DNA of 27,387 bases from Clostridia bacterium (GCA_017414605.1 JAFQLG010000001.1:1-27387), one strand, 5' to 3'. Counted from the first letter of the stretch, positions 14,388-22,937 are shown. The notes: generated by a model not told the origin, from the letters alone. Numbers and translations are program-made.

Positions 14388-15593
14388 TCAAGGCTTTTTA
14401 TATAGCTTTGCTAGGCCGCCCTCGCTGGTCTCGCGATAGATGTGTGAGAGGTCAAGTCCCGTCTGTCGCATGGTTTCAACAACAAGGTCAAAAGATATTT
14501 TGCGGCTATCGGACAAGAAGTTCGCCAGAGAGAGAGCATTTATTGCTCTCATTGCCGCAACTGCGTTTCTCTCAATGCAGGGGATCTGAACAAGACCGCA
14601 AACGGGGTCGCACGTAAGACCCAAATGATGCTCAAGCGCAATCTCCGCAGAATACTCTATCTGATCTATACCCATGCCGAAAAGCTCGGCAAGTGCTGCA
14701 GCCGCCATAGAACAAGCCGTTCCTATCTCCGCCTGACAGCCACATTCCGCACCGCTGATAGATGCATTGGTCGCCACTATGTCGCCTATAAGTCCTGCAA
14801 CCGCAAGCGCGCGGACTATATCATTTTCGGAGAACGAGTTTTTCTCCTCCATATACTTGAGAACCGCAGGCAAGACTCCGCAGGAACCACAGGTCGGCGC
14901 CGTTACGATGCGTCCGCAATCGGCATTCTGCTCACTGACCGCAAAGGCATAGGCACAGACTATTCTGTTTTCCCTGGTCTGCGGGCTTTCATCTATATGC
15001 CTTTGATTGTAAAGCTTTTGCGCCTTTCTCTGAAGCTCAAGACCGCCCGGAAGTATGCCCGTATGGATAAGTCCCTCGCGAATGGAATTTGACATTGCGT
15101 GCCACACGTCGAGCAGAAACTCACGGAAACCATCGCCCTCGTGCTCAAAAACGTAGTCGGAAAGTCTTATATTTCTCTTTTTGCAAAGCTCGGAGATCTC
15201 GGTAAAGCTCTTTTCGGCATAAATCTCGCGTACCGCCACTCTTCCCTCGCCCGCGATAGATATCTCTCCGCCGCCGATCGACAACGCGCGCATATTAACG
15301 ATCTCGCCGTTCGAAAGCTCTGCCTCGATGTCCATAGTGTTGGGGTGTTCCAGCTCTATGCTATCGTCCCTGTTAAACACTATGTCGCAGCAAATTCCAT
15401 TAAATACGTCGCGAACGGCTCTGTCCGTTCCGTGTCCTTCACCTGTTTTGGCGAGCGATCCGTAAAGAGTCACCTTGACCTTCTCGGCATCCGGATATCT
15501 TCTTAAGAATTCCTGCGCCGCGAATGCAGGACCCATAGTATGGGAGCTTGAAGGCCCTATTCCTATTTTGTAAATACTTCTAACAGATCTCAT
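14388..15593 (-). CDS. sdaA: L-serine dehydratase (single-chain, 4Fe-4S)
   Basis: 401 residues. It deaminates L-serine to pyruvate and ammonia with an iron-sulfur cluster instead of PLP. The beta domain comes first (GPSSSHTMGP at 13-22), followed by the alpha domain with PTCGSCGVLP and CDPVCGLVQIPC, whose cysteines are the usual cluster ligands. Both halves are fused in one chain, as in E. coli SdaA/SdaB, while B. subtilis has separate SdaAA and SdaAB. The frame opens with a GTG at 15608, but the ATG at 15591-15593 has AGAGA at proper distance and starts directly into the MRSVRSIYKIGIG family N-terminus. Own promoter at 15638-15666, overlaid by an inverted repeat, which suggests regulation. 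Confidence 0.95.
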   Translation of the reverse strand: MRSVRSIYKIGIGPSSSHTMGPAFAAQEFLRRYPDAEKVKVTLYGSLAKTGEGHGTDRAVRDVFNGICCDIVFNRDDSIELEHPNTMDIEAELSNGEIVNMRALSIGGGEISIAGEGRVAVREIYAEKSFTEISELCKKRNIRLSDYVFEHEGDGFREFLLDVWHAMSNSIREGLIHTGILPGGLELQRKAQKLYNQRHIDESPQTRENRIVCAYAFAVSEQNADCGRIVTAPTCGSCGVLPAVLKYMEEKNSFSENDIVRALAVAGLIGDIVATNASISGAECGCQAEIGTACSMAAAALAELFGMGIDQIEYSAEIALEHHLGLTCDPVCGLVQIPCIERNAVAAMRAINALSLANFLSDSRKISFDLVVETMRQTGLDLSHIYRETSEGGLAKLYKKP

Positions 15594-15612
15594 AATATTC
15601 TCTTTCACAAAT

Positions 15613-15653
15613 AAAAATGGTTTATAACGCTAAATACATTATAAACCATTTTT
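15613..15653. promoter_or_regulatory. Perfect inverted repeat over the sdaA promoter
   Basis: AAAAATGGTTTATAA (15613-15627) and TTATAAACCATTTTT (15639-15653) are exact reverse complements of 15 bp, 11 bases apart. The distal arm (15639-15653) contains nearly all of the sdaA -10 box and part of the spacer. The predicted transcription start falls between the arms, so the pair is more likely a protein-binding site than an RNA hairpin of this transcript. Confidence 0.65.
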
Positions 15654-15666
15654 TTATTTTAGTCAA
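15638..15666 (-). promoter_or_regulatory. Sigma-A-type promoter for sdaA
   Basis: -35 TTGACT (15661-15666), 17-base spacer, -10 TATAAT (15638-15643) on the - strand. It starts only 11 bases past the stop of the exchanger gene, with no terminator between, so read-through from the yidC-jag operon could also reach sdaA. Confidence 0.82.
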
Positions 15667-15676
15667 CAGTCAAATA

Positions 15677-16855
15677 TTACATTGTAAACTGTATTACGCA
15701 GAATGCCGCATAAACCGCAAGCAGAACTATTCCCTGCCATCTTGAAAGCTTTCCGCGGATAAGCGTTGGAACTATCATTATTCCCATTACTCCAAGCATA
15801 ACAGGTATGTCCATAACGAGCGATGCGGGAAGTCCTGCGATAGTAGACTCCGAGGGTACGGGGAAAGGAGAAATCAGCGTGGAAACACCGCTTACAAGTA
15901 CAAGATTGAAAAGGTTTGCACCTATAATGTTTCCAAGAGAAAGCGCTCCGTGCCCCTTGATCAAGGACGTAATTGCAGTCACAAGCTCGGGAAGCGACGT
16001 TCCCAAAGCAACGAATGTAAGCGCAATAACGGTTTGGGGAACACCCAGCTCCTCAGCAATTGCCGTTCCGCTATCAACAAGAAGATTTGCTCCTCCCGCG
16101 ATAACTGCCGCGCCAACAACGATAAACAATATATCCTTAAGCATATATATAGCGTCTTCGCGCTTTACAATACGCTTAATGGCAAATATTGAATAAACCG
16201 CAAACACCGCAAGCATTGCTGTAGCTATATAGCTGATAACTCCGCCTTTATATATCATAAATGCGCCGCCAACAACAACACATACAAGCTCAATTATATA
16301 GTTCTTCCACGTTGCGATCTCGGTATCGGGCTTTCCGTCAGCATCTGCATCAAAATCCTCGGGATCGGATTCAAGGGTAACGCCCTCGACCAGCTTGCCT
16401 TGAGGCTTTTTCATCGAAAGAACGGTAACGACCATATACACAAGGAATCCAAGTACCAAAACGGCACCGACCCATCTTGAGAATTCACCGGTAAGATAAG
16501 CAACGAGTACGTAAAATGCTGCCGCGCCAAAGAAGAAGCACACAGGCAATATCATTGGCTTTCGGTCAACCTTAGAGGGCTTGAGCGTTATGGTGATCGC
16601 GGCAATAAGCGCAGTGTTACAAATAATAGAGCCTATTGCGTTACCATATGCCATTCCTCCGTTGCCGCCCATAGCTCCCTGCGCAGATACCATGACCTCG
16701 GGTAATGTTGTACCGATAGAAACAACGGTTGCACCAATCAAAAGCTCCGGCAAGTGAAAGCGGCGAGCGATACCCGACGCACTGTCAACGAACCAGTCTC
16801 CGCCCTTTATGAGCATAACAAGACCTACAACAAACAATAAGACGTTAAGTGCCAT
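15677..16855 (-). CDS. Calcium/sodium antiporter (CaCA family, YrbG type)
   Basis: 392 residues, about ten membrane helices in two homologous halves. The two alpha repeats are clear: GATVVSIGTTLPEVMVSAQG (41-60) with GNAIGSIICN, and ALTFVALGTSLPELVTAI with GNIIGANLFN. They carry the acidic ion-binding residues of NCX_Mj-like exchangers. It exports Ca2+ against Na+ or H+ at the cell membrane. The central loop between the halves (about 150-185) is hydrophilic and carries an EF-hand-like DADADGKPD sequence (169-177), which is not part of the core fold. The ATG at 16853-16855 lies 17 bases behind the jag stop with AGAGGT upstream, so it is the last gene of the rpmH-to-jag transcription unit. Confidence 0.93.
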   Translation of the reverse strand: MALNVLLFVVGLVMLIKGGDWFVDSASGIARRFHLPELLIGATVVSIGTTLPEVMVSAQGAMGGNGGMAYGNAIGSIICNTALIAAITITLKPSKVDRKPMILPVCFFFGAAAFYVLVAYLTGEFSRWVGAVLVLGFLVYMVVTVLSMKKPQGKLVEGVTLESDPEDFDADADGKPDTEIATWKNYIIELVCVVVGGAFMIYKGGVISYIATAMLAVFAVYSIFAIKRIVKREDAIYMLKDILFIVVGAAVIAGGANLLVDSGTAIAEELGVPQTVIALTFVALGTSLPELVTAITSLIKGHGALSLGNIIGANLFNLVLVSGVSTLISPFPVPSESTIAGLPASLVMDIPVMLGVMGIMIVPTLIRGKLSRWQGIVLLAVYAAFCVIQFTM

Positions 16856-16872
16856 ATTTGTTACCTCTTATA

Positions 16873-17520
16873 TCACTTTTCCTCAAGAAAAATTACTATC
16901 TTTCTGTTATTTTCCGATCCTATGGAGTTTGTGGAAACACCCGCGATGTTCTGGATCTCGGAGTGAATTATTCTTCTCTCATAAGGATTCATAGGTTCGA
17001 GCATAACGCTCTTCTTCTGGCGGAGAACTCTGTCTGCCATTCTTCTCGCAAAGGTGCGGAGAGCTTCCTCTCTCTTTGCGCGATAGTTCTCTGCATCAAC
17101 CGTTATCTTTACGTAGGGGGGCTTTACACCGTCAACCTTCTTGTTAGCCGCGAGGTTAGCAAGATACTGAATGGAGTCAAGCGTATCTCCGTGATGACCG
17201 ATAAGCACGCCTGCGCCCTCACCTGTGATGTCGATGAGCTTGCAATCCTTATCGGAGCCCGTAGCGTCACGAAGCTCAACCTTTACGTCAAGTCCCATAT
17301 CGGAAACGAGTGTATTTACGAAGTTGAGAGCAAGGTACTCTCCCTTGAATGCTACCTTTGCACTTATCTTTGCGGGGGTAGCTCCTATTCCGAAAAGGCC
17401 TTTTTTTGCCTCTTCAACAACCGTGTACTCGACAGCCTCGACAGTAACGCCCAGCTCGCGAGCGGCAGCCTGAACTGCCTCTTCCACAGTTTTTCCTGTT
17501 ACTATTATTTCTTTATTCAC
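16873..17520 (-). CDS. jag: RNA-binding protein Jag/KhpB
   Basis: 215 residues in three parts: Jag-N (1-50, with the conserved KKGLFGIG), a KH domain with the GHHGDTLDSIQYL loop, and a C-terminal R3H domain (PYERRIIHSEI, the R-x3-H signature). Jag/KhpB forms an RNA-binding complex with KhpA in Firmicutes and affects cell elongation and sRNA biology; in B. subtilis it is cotranscribed with spoIIIJ (yidC), as here. The start is a GTG at 17518-17520, preceded by AGGAGA; no ATG is near. It is 33 bases behind yidC. In most genomes mnmE follows; here an antiporter gene does. Confidence 0.95.
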   Translation of the reverse strand: MNKEIIVTGKTVEEAVQAAARELGVTVEAVEYTVVEEAKKGLFGIGATPAKISAKVAFKGEYLALNFVNTLVSDMGLDVKVELRDATGSDKDCKLIDITGEGAGVLIGHHGDTLDSIQYLANLAANKKVDGVKPPYVKITVDAENYRAKREEALRTFARRMADRVLRQKKSVMLEPMNPYERRIIHSEIQNIAGVSTNSIGSENNRKIVIFLEEK

Positions 17521-17553
17521 GATAAATCTCCTATTTTAGCAATGTCTTTGCTG

Positions 17554-18942
17554 TCAGTCTTTCTTTTTCTTTCTGCCGAAAAGACCGCGCTTTTCTTCGC
17601 CCTTGTCGGATTCGTCCTTAAGCGCCGCGCCCTCGGTCATCTTGTTGTCCGCAATCTTTTCCTCCGCGACGGGAACCTCTTCATCGGGCTCGTCCTTATG
17701 AGTGTCGCCGATATAGTTGCCCTGCTCATCGTAATCATCGTCGTCGATGTGGTGGAGTGAGCGAACCTTTCCTGCATTTGCGGATTTCTGTATCTTCTTG
17801 GGCTGCTTGCCTGCGTATTCCTTTTCAGCCGCCTTATAATCCTCCTCGGTAAATACGGGGAGAGGCATAGCCTTGCTCATTATGATCTGCTTGATGGTAC
17901 CGAGTATGCTCTTGAAGAGCCAGTAAACACCAACTGCCGCAGGAACGATAAAAGTCATCCAAACGCTCATCAGGGGCATAGTATAATCCATCATCTTGGT
18001 GGAGCAAGCCTGCTGACGATCCTCTGTGTTCTGGGTGGGCTGGTAGGTGAACTTTCTTGTGATCTTCATAGAGAAGAAGTATACAAGGAAGGTCAATACG
18101 GGAAGCACGAGCAACCATGCATTCACGGTCGTGAAATCAAACGTAGGCGTAAGACCGAAGTTGATGGGGCCTATGTTGAAGTTTGCGGGCATTCTATCGA
18201 TTTCAACTATCTTATCGTAAACATCTGAACCGTTTGCGCAGAAGTTCTTAATACCTTCAAATGCCTCGGGGCCGAGATCCTTGATCTTACTGAATATCTC
18301 AATAGAGCCGTTTGTGGACTTGAGCGCAAGTCCAAGACCGCCCTTATCGACTGCCGTTGTCATAAAGGAATACAGAACGCTTACAACGTCGCGTCCCATG
18401 TGACAAACGTACTGAATGGGGTCAACAACGATCCAATAAAGCACCATGACGATAGGAAGCTGCAAAAGAAGAGGCAAGCAACCGCCCATGGGGTTGAAGT
18501 TCTCCTTCTGATAAAGCTCCTGTATCTCCTGAGTTACCTTCTGCTGAGTAGCCTGGTCATTTCTGCCCGCGTACTTTTTGCGGATAGCCATTTCCTTGGG
18601 ACGCAGCTTTGCCTGCTTGATGGAATTCTTTTGCTGCTTGATTCCAAAAGGAAGCATAACGATCTCAAGAATAATGCCGAACACGAACAACGTGAGAATA
18701 TAGCTGTTTGCGGGCATTATCAAGGTTATCCAGCCAAGGAACGTACCGATACCAGACAAAATAACGTCAATAAACTGTGTGGACGCACCGGTGTTTACCG
18801 TTGTATCCTTCCACTGCTCGGGCGTTTTTGAGGTATCGATTATGGTATTGCTGGAGCACGATGAAAGCACCATTGCCAAAGCGGCTATGATAAGCACCAT
18901 CAGTGCTATTTTTTTCAAAATCTTAACTGTTTTCTTGTTCAT
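17554..18942 (-). CDS. yidC: Membrane protein insertase YidC (SpoIIIJ/Oxa1 type)
   Basis: 462 residues. An N-terminal lipoprotein-like signal ends at LSSC (Cys29), followed by the five-helix YidC core: a helix near 70-95, the cytoplasmic [15 protein letters not shown] coiled segment, and later TM helices including the [21 protein letters not shown] segment. It inserts membrane proteins alone or with SecYEG. An insert of about 60 residues between TM2 and TM3 is longer than in B. subtilis SpoIIIJ, and the C-terminal tail is long and charged (ends GRKKKKD), as in forms that touch the ribosome. Its ATG (18940-18942) lies inside the end of yidD, with GAGGAC upstream; the two genes overlap by 20 bases. 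Confidence 0.95.
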   Translation of the reverse strand: MNKKTVKILKKIALMVLIIAALAMVLSSCSSNTIIDTSKTPEQWKDTTVNTGASTQFIDVILSGIGTFLGWITLIMPANSYILTLFVFGIILEIVMLPFGIKQQKNSIKQAKLRPKEMAIRKKYAGRNDQATQQKVTQEIQELYQKENFNPMGGCLPLLLQLPIVMVLYWIVVDPIQYVCHMGRDVVSVLYSFMTTAVDKGGLGLALKSTNGSIEIFSKIKDLGPEAFEGIKNFCANGSDVYDKIVEIDRMPANFNIGPINFGLTPTFDFTTVNAWLLVLPVLTFLVYFFSMKITRKFTYQPTQNTEDRQQACSTKMMDYTMPLMSVWMTFIVPAAVGVYWLFKSILGTIKQIIMSKAMPLPVFTEEDYKAAEKEYAGKQPKKIQKSANAGKVRSLHHIDDDDYDEQGNYIGDTHKDEPDEEVPVAEEKIADNKMTEGAALKDESDKGEEKRGLFGRKKKKD

Positions 18943-19303
18943 TTTCTAAATTAGTCCTCTCGTTTTGGTTTTTGTTTTTGGACTTCTCTTGGGGGGTGTC
19001 GTACGAAAGATCGTAATCGAATGTAAACTCATTTCCCCCGTCATTTTGGAAATTCTCACTCGCCGCATCCTTTTTATTGCGGAAGCCCTTGAGCGGTACG
19101 GGATCGTAGCCCCCCGCGCAAAACGGGTTGCATCTGAAAATTCTCGTTACCGTCAGTATCATTCCGACAAAAAAGCCACGTTTCATAAATGCCTCTAGGG
19201 CATAGGCTGAGCATGTAGGATAAAACCTACAGCAAGGTTTCGATTTTAAGGGCGATAAAAACTTCTGGTAAAAGCGGATAAGCGCGATACATATATGCTT
19301 CAT
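18923..19303 (-). CDS. yidD: Membrane protein insertion efficiency factor YidD, with C-terminal extension
   Basis: 126 residues. Residues 1-73 are a standard YidD with [16 protein letters not shown] and [14 protein letters not shown], including the conserved cysteines 24, 25, 31, 58 and 62. It helps YidC insertion at the membrane by an unknown mechanism. Residues 76-126 are an added hydrophilic tail rich in Asn, Glu, Asp and Lys; typical YidD ends soon after the DPVP motif. The tail's codons run into the start of yidC. The open frame extends upstream to 19459, but the ATG at 19301-19303 gives the family N-terminus and overlaps the rnpA stop as ATGA. Confidence 0.93.
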   Translation of the reverse strand: MKHICIALIRFYQKFLSPLKSKPCCRFYPTCSAYALEAFMKRGFFVGMILTVTRIFRCNPFCAGGYDPVPLKGFRNKKDAASENFQNDGGNEFTFDYDLSYDTPQEKSKNKNQNERTNLENEQENS

Positions 19304-19713
19304 ATTTGGGCATCCTGTCCCGCATTTTGCGCGGGTTGTGCAGGCTCCTTTATCATGCCAAGCTTTCTGAATGCATACTTCAGCTCGGCATATATGTCCC
19401 TGCTGCTCTTTCCATCTATCTCGGGCTTTGCCGAAATAACGACAAGAAAGCCTTTGCAAAGTCTGTCCTCAAGGGGTTTATAAGCCGCCCTGATTATTCT
19501 CTTTGCGCGGTTTCGCTTAACTGCTCCGCCCACCTTTTTTGAAACGGAAAGGCCGAGTCTGTTAACCGTTATTTTTTGCGGATGCGCCCTTCTTAAAAGA
19601 CTTGCGTGCGTGTCCTTTAGTATATACACGCAAACGTACCTTCCAAAGAAACGCTTGCCCGAGCGATACGCCTTGTTATAAAGGTGATGCTCCTTGATTG
19701 CGGGAATCTTCAT
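19300..19713 (-). CDS. rnpA: Ribonuclease P protein component
   Basis: 137 residues. It is the protein subunit that with the RnpB RNA removes 5' leaders from tRNA precursors. The RNR signature is [13 protein letters not shown] (66-78) and the central strand [15 protein letters not shown] is conserved. A short Gln/Ala/Pro tail ends the protein. The ATG at 19711-19713 has AAGGA about eleven bases upstream. It is separated from rpmH by 242 bases that hold a large hairpin, and it overlaps yidD by four bases. Confidence 0.96.
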   Translation of the reverse strand: MKIPAIKEHHLYNKAYRSGKRFFGRYVCVYILKDTHASLLRRAHPQKITVNRLGLSVSKKVGGAVKRNRAKRIIRAAYKPLEDRLCKGFLVVISAKPEIDGKSSRDIYAELKYAFRKLGMIKEPAQPAQNAGQDAQI

Positions 19714-19785
19714 TTTTTGCTTATCCTTCCCTTTTTACTTTGTGTGCTTCCGTCAATTTAATTTTAATTTGATGTTTCCCAAACA

Positions 19786-19807
19786 TGCCGATACACATTC
19801 ATCGGCA
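19786..19807 (-). promoter_or_regulatory. Hairpin in the rnpA leader
   Basis: TGCCGAT (19786-19792) and ATCGGCA (19801-19807) form a 7-bp stem with an 8-base loop, about 75 bases before rnpA. There is no T-run behind it on either strand. A processing site or mRNA-stabilising element is possible. Confidence 0.4.
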
Positions 19808-19865
19808 AACAATAATATACTTTAATTTACATATTTGAGAAATTTTGTAAAAGTTCCCTGACAGT

Positions 19866-19924
19866 AAAAACCCCGATGATCATCTTAAAGCTCTGACAAG
19901 CGGAATGGATCATCGGCGGTTTTA
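19866..19924 (-). terminator. Terminator or attenuator between rpmH and rnpA
   Basis: CCGATGATC (19873-19881) pairs with GATCATCGG (19908-19916); the stem can be extended through flanking A/T runs and encloses a 26-base loop. On the - strand it ends in GTTTTT. It would let rpmH be expressed above rnpA. I find no good promoter between it and rnpA, so partial read-through is the simplest reading. Confidence 0.7.
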
Positions 19925-19955
19925 TGTTATTGAGCAGTGGCAAAAAGACCCGATA

Positions 19956-20090
19956 TTAGTGGGTAAGTCTCTTTCTGCCCTTTGCACGACGTCTCTTAAG
20001 AACGGCTCTGCCATCTGCAGTTCTCATTCTCTTTCTGAAACCGTGCTCCTTTTTTCTCTGACGCTTTTTAGGCTGGTAAGTTCTGAGCAT
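19956..20090 (-). CDS. rpmH: 50S ribosomal protein L34
   Basis: 44 residues, very basic: it starts [20 protein letters not shown] and ends [12 protein letters not shown], with the conserved [15 protein letters not shown] core. The standard L34 length is 44-46. It is a large-subunit protein near the exit-tunnel region. The ATG at 20088-20090 follows AGGAGGTG, an excellent ribosome site. It is the first gene of the classical rpmH-rnpA-yidD-yidC-jag order; dnaA, often upstream in bacteria, is not here. Confidence 0.97.
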   Translation of the reverse strand: MLRTYQPKKRQRKKEHGFRKRMRTADGRAVLKRRRAKGRKRLTH

Positions 20091-20132
20091 TATTTTGCAC
20101 CTCCTTGAGTGATAATCGGAAGCGTTAGTCAA

Positions 20133-20152
20133 CGGTCACCCTATTATGACCG
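20133..20152 (-). promoter_or_regulatory. Hairpin in the rpmH leader
   Basis: CGGTCA (20133-20138) and TGACCG (20147-20152) form a 6-bp stem with an 8-base loop, midway in the roughly 100-base rpmH leader. No known ribosomal-protein leader motif is recognised. Confidence 0.35.
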
Positions 20153-20198
20153 AAAACAGCACAAGGCTATTTTACGCTTTTACACAATGACAACGTAT

Positions 20199-20228
20199 AT
20201 TATACACTAAACGTATCCCTCTTGTCAA
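20199..20228 (-). promoter_or_regulatory. Sigma-A-type promoter for rpmH and the genes behind it
   Basis: Consensus -35 TTGACA (20223-20228) and consensus -10 TATAAT (20199-20204) on the - strand with an 18-base spacer, the only promoter in the window whose spacer is not 17. Confidence 0.85.
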
Positions 20229-20272
20229 GCGTTTTTTCAAATTTTTTCATTTAATTATAAAAATTTAAGGTC

Positions 20273-20295
20273 AAAAACGCCTACAAAATGGCATT
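20273..20295 (-). terminator. Probable terminator of the MATE transporter gene
   Basis: AATGCC pairs with GGCGTT on the - strand (20290-20295 with 20276-20281) around an 8-base loop, followed by TTT. It is short but correctly placed 8 bases behind the stop codon. Confidence 0.5.
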
Positions 20296-20303
20296 GTTCA
20301 GTC

Positions 20304-21731
20304 TTACGCGCGCTCCGCGTTTAAGTCGGGCTCGCTTGGAATTTTAGATATTATTTTTTTGTAAGCAACCATAAAGAAGATAACGCTTATAATTACTGAA
20401 GCCACCTCTGCTATGGGGAATGACCACCAGACGTTGTTGACGTCACCCGTAAGCGACAAAAAGTATGCCGCGGGAATCAGTACCACAAGCTGTCTTGCAA
20501 TAGAAACAAACATTGAGAAAATGCTCTTTCCAAGCGCCTGGAATACCGAGCCTATTACTATGCAGAAGCCCGCAAATATAAACGACAGGGATATTATCCT
20601 TACGCAAGGTAGCGCAACGGCAATGGAATCCGCGCCCGTCAGGAACACTCTCACCAGCTGCTCGGGTATAGTCTGGAACAGCACAAGCCCCAAAAGCATA
20701 TAGCTGACTGCATAAAGTGCGCCAAGCTTTGCGGCTCCAAGCATTCTCTTTCTGTTTCTCGCGCCGTAATTGTACGCAACGATAGGTACTATGCCGTTAT
20801 TAAGTCCGAAAATAGGCATGAATATAAAGCTCTGGAGCTTGAAGTAAGCACCAAACGCGTTCTGCGCGTATTTTCCGATGGGCTCTCCAAAGGAGTTGAG
20901 TATGCTGTTAAACATTACGTTCATAACAGAGCCAATGGACGCCATTACTATAGAAGGAACACCGATAGCGTATATTCTGCCGATTATTCTGCCGCTCGGC
21001 TTAAAGCCAACAAAAGAAAGCTTTATGTCCTTGTTAAACCTTGCATTGAGCACCAAAGCCACACCAAATGCGATTATCTGTCCCAAAACGGTTGCTATCG
21101 CCGCTCCGCGAATACCAAGGTCAAACGTGAAAATGAAAATGGGGTCAAGTATGATGTTCAATATCGCGCCCGTTGTCTGTGTCGCCATGGCAAGCTGAGT
21201 GCGGCCCGTTGATATCATCAGTCTTTCCATAACTATCTCGCCGAATATTCCAAACGAGAACAAATAGCAAATGGAAAGATACTGAACGCCAAATTCAATG
21301 ACCTCGGGGTCATTCGTCATCCAGCTCATATACGTTTCCATACACGTAAAGCCGAGTATCAGGAACACAACGTAGCTGCAAAGCGCCAAAAATACGCCGT
21401 TTGATGCTATTTTATTGGCGGTTTTCGTGTCCTTTTCGCCAAGGCTCTTTGAAAGCAGGGCGTTTATTCCAACTCCCGTTCCCGTTGCCACCGCAATAAG
21501 AAAATTTTGCGCCGCAAAGGCCAAGGATATCGCGGTAAATTCATTTTGCGATTCCGATATGCCCGCAACGTAAAGGCTATCTACGATATTGTAAAGCGCC
21601 TGAATGACCATGGATATAACCATCGGCAAAGCCATTGATAACAAAAGCTTGTTCATAGGCATCGTGCCCATTTTGTTCTCGGCGGGCAGCGCTTGTGCTC
21701 CTCCGTTGACTGTTTTTTTACTATCCGACAT
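20304..21731 (-). CDS. MATE family efflux transporter
   Basis: 475 residues with about twelve membrane helices in two MatE halves. Typical segments are LLLSMALPMVISMVIQALYNIVDSLYVA near the N-terminus, GVGINALLSKSLGE between helices 2 and 3, and GLNNGIVPIVAYNYGARN in the second half. The family exports cationic drugs, dyes or metabolites using Na+ or H+; the substrate is not readable from sequence. The frame extends upstream to 21830 through the promoter, so the start must be later. The ATG at 21729-21731 (MSDSKK) is chosen, with GAGGAAATTCAGAAG upstream; an ATG at 21749 has no ribosome site. Divergent from holA. Confidence 0.92.
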   Translation of the reverse strand: MSDSKKTVNGGAQALPAENKMGTMPMNKLLLSMALPMVISMVIQALYNIVDSLYVAGISESQNEFTAISLAFAAQNFLIAVATGTGVGINALLSKSLGEKDTKTANKIASNGVFLALCSYVVFLILGFTCMETYMSWMTNDPEVIEFGVQYLSICYLFSFGIFGEIVMERLMISTGRTQLAMATQTTGAILNIILDPIFIFTFDLGIRGAAIATVLGQIIAFGVALVLNARFNKDIKLSFVGFKPSGRIIGRIYAIGVPSIVMASIGSVMNVMFNSILNSFGEPIGKYAQNAFGAYFKLQSFIFMPIFGLNNGIVPIVAYNYGARNRKRMLGAAKLGALYAVSYMLLGLVLFQTIPEQLVRVFLTGADSIAVALPCVRIISLSFIFAGFCIVIGSVFQALGKSIFSMFVSIARQLVVLIPAAYFLSLTGDVNNVWWSFPIAEVASVIISVIFFMVAYKKIISKIPSEPDLNAERA

Positions 21732-21785
21732 TCTTCTGAATTTCCTCATATATTTTTTTCTTTTTATAAACGCACAACAGTCTAC

Positions 21786-21814
21786 ATAATACCACAAATA
21801 AGTCCTTTTGTCAA
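21786..21814 (-). promoter_or_regulatory. Sigma-A-type promoter for the MATE gene
   Basis: -35 TTGACA (21809-21814), 17-base spacer, -10 TATTAT (21786-21791) on the - strand. It is back to back with the holA promoter, with 30 bases between the two -35 boxes. Confidence 0.8.
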
Positions 21815-21844
21815 GGAGTTGCGGCCACAAATTTGCATATGCTC

Positions 21845-21873
21845 TTGACGGTGTGACGCAAAAATGATATAAT
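21845..21873 (+). promoter_or_regulatory. Sigma-A-type promoter for holA
   Basis: -35 TTGACG (21845-21850), 17-base spacer, -10 TATAAT (21868-21873). The leader is about 30 bases. Confidence 0.82.
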
Positions 21874-21908
21874 TATGTTAAATATTGATACGAAAGGGGA
21901 AATGCGGC

Positions 21909-22937
21909 ATGATGCACATAACCGAGGCTGAATTTCGAAAGCAGATAAAGACAGCACCGCAAAAATGCTATCTGCTATTTGGCGAAGAAGAATACATGAA
22001 AAACTATGCTTTAAGCCAGGCAACAGCGGCTCTTTCCCCCGACCCAACTCTCGCCTTTTTCAATGAAATAAGGCTTGATTCTCTTTCCTATTCGCCGGAG
22101 GCGCTCCTGAATGCGATAATGGCGGCTCCCATGATGGCGGACCGCAAGCTGATAATCCTTCAAAATCTGGATTTTGTTGCAATGAAAAAGGACAACGAAA
22201 CAGATGCCCTGCTCAAGACTCTGGAGGCGCTTGACGAATACGACTACAATACGGTCATCATAGTCGTTGCCGCGGACCGCATCGATGTTGGCAGATTTCC
22301 AAAAAAGCCTTCTGCAATCCTTGAAAAATTAGGTGAGTATGCGGTTCTTGTTAACTTTGAGCGCAATACGCCGGCGCGCCTATGCGCCTGGCTTGCAAAG
22401 CACTTTGCGCACAACGGCGTATCCGCCGATCCCTCCGTTTGTATGGCGCTTATTGACCGCTGCGGCAGAGATATGTACACTCTGGCAAACGAAACCGACA
22501 AGCTGTCCTTCTTCGTTTTACAAAACGGAAGAAATACCGTTACCGCCAACGACGTAGCTTACGTCGCCATAGCCGCAACAGAATACGACACTTATGCCTT
22601 TACAAACGCCATTGCCGCGCGCCGCCGCGAACAGGCGCTGGCAATACTGTACGATATGAAAAGTCGCCGTATGGACCCTATACTCATCATGGGTGAAGTT
22701 TCAAGGGCGGCAGGTGATATGCTATGCGTTTGTCTGCTCTCCAAAGAGGGTATGACCTCGTCCGAAATATCAAAAATAACAGGAAAGCCCGATTTTGCAA
22801 TACTCAAAATGCTGCAAACGCTGCCGGCCGAGTCTGTTTGTCGCCAAATGGTTGAAAAATGCAGGGCGGCAGACCGAGAGGTCAAAAATTTTGGTGACGG
22901 ATATGCCGCCATCGAGCGCCTCGTATGCACGATGTAA
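21909..22937 (+). CDS. holA: DNA polymerase III subunit delta
   Basis: 342 residues, normal for HolA of Firmicutes. It opens the beta clamp as part of the clamp loader. N-terminal CYLLFGEEEYMKNYAL matches the delta-type start, followed by LNAIMAAPMMADRKLIILQNL; the C-terminal collar domain includes ILIMGEVSRAAGDML. Delta subunits keep the AAA+ fold but lack a working Walker A, as seen here. The frame begins at a TTG at 21885; the ATG at 21909 (followed by a second ATG) has AAAGGGG upstream and is preferred. In many Firmicutes rpsT follows holA; here an HPr-like gene with its own promoter follows. Confidence 0.92.
   Translation: MMHITEAEFRKQIKTAPQKCYLLFGEEEYMKNYALSQATAALSPDPTLAFFNEIRLDSLSYSPEALLNAIMAAPMMADRKLIILQNLDFVAMKKDNETDALLKTLEALDEYDYNTVIIVVAADRIDVGRFPKKPSAILEKLGEYAVLVNFERNTPARLCAWLAKHFAHNGVSADPSVCMALIDRCGRDMYTLANETDKLSFFVLQNGRNTVTANDVAYVAIAATEYDTYAFTNAIAARRREQALAILYDMKSRRMDPILIMGEVSRAAGDMLCVCLLSKEGMTSSEISKITGKPDFAILKMLQTLPAESVCRQMVEKCRAADREVKNFGDGYAAIERLVCTM

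Noticed and set aside
19714..20300. Replication origin near rpmH
   Set aside because: rpmH is often beside dnaA and oriC, but there is no dnaA gene, no cluster of TTATCCACA-like DnaA boxes and no AT-rich unwinding repeat set in this gap.
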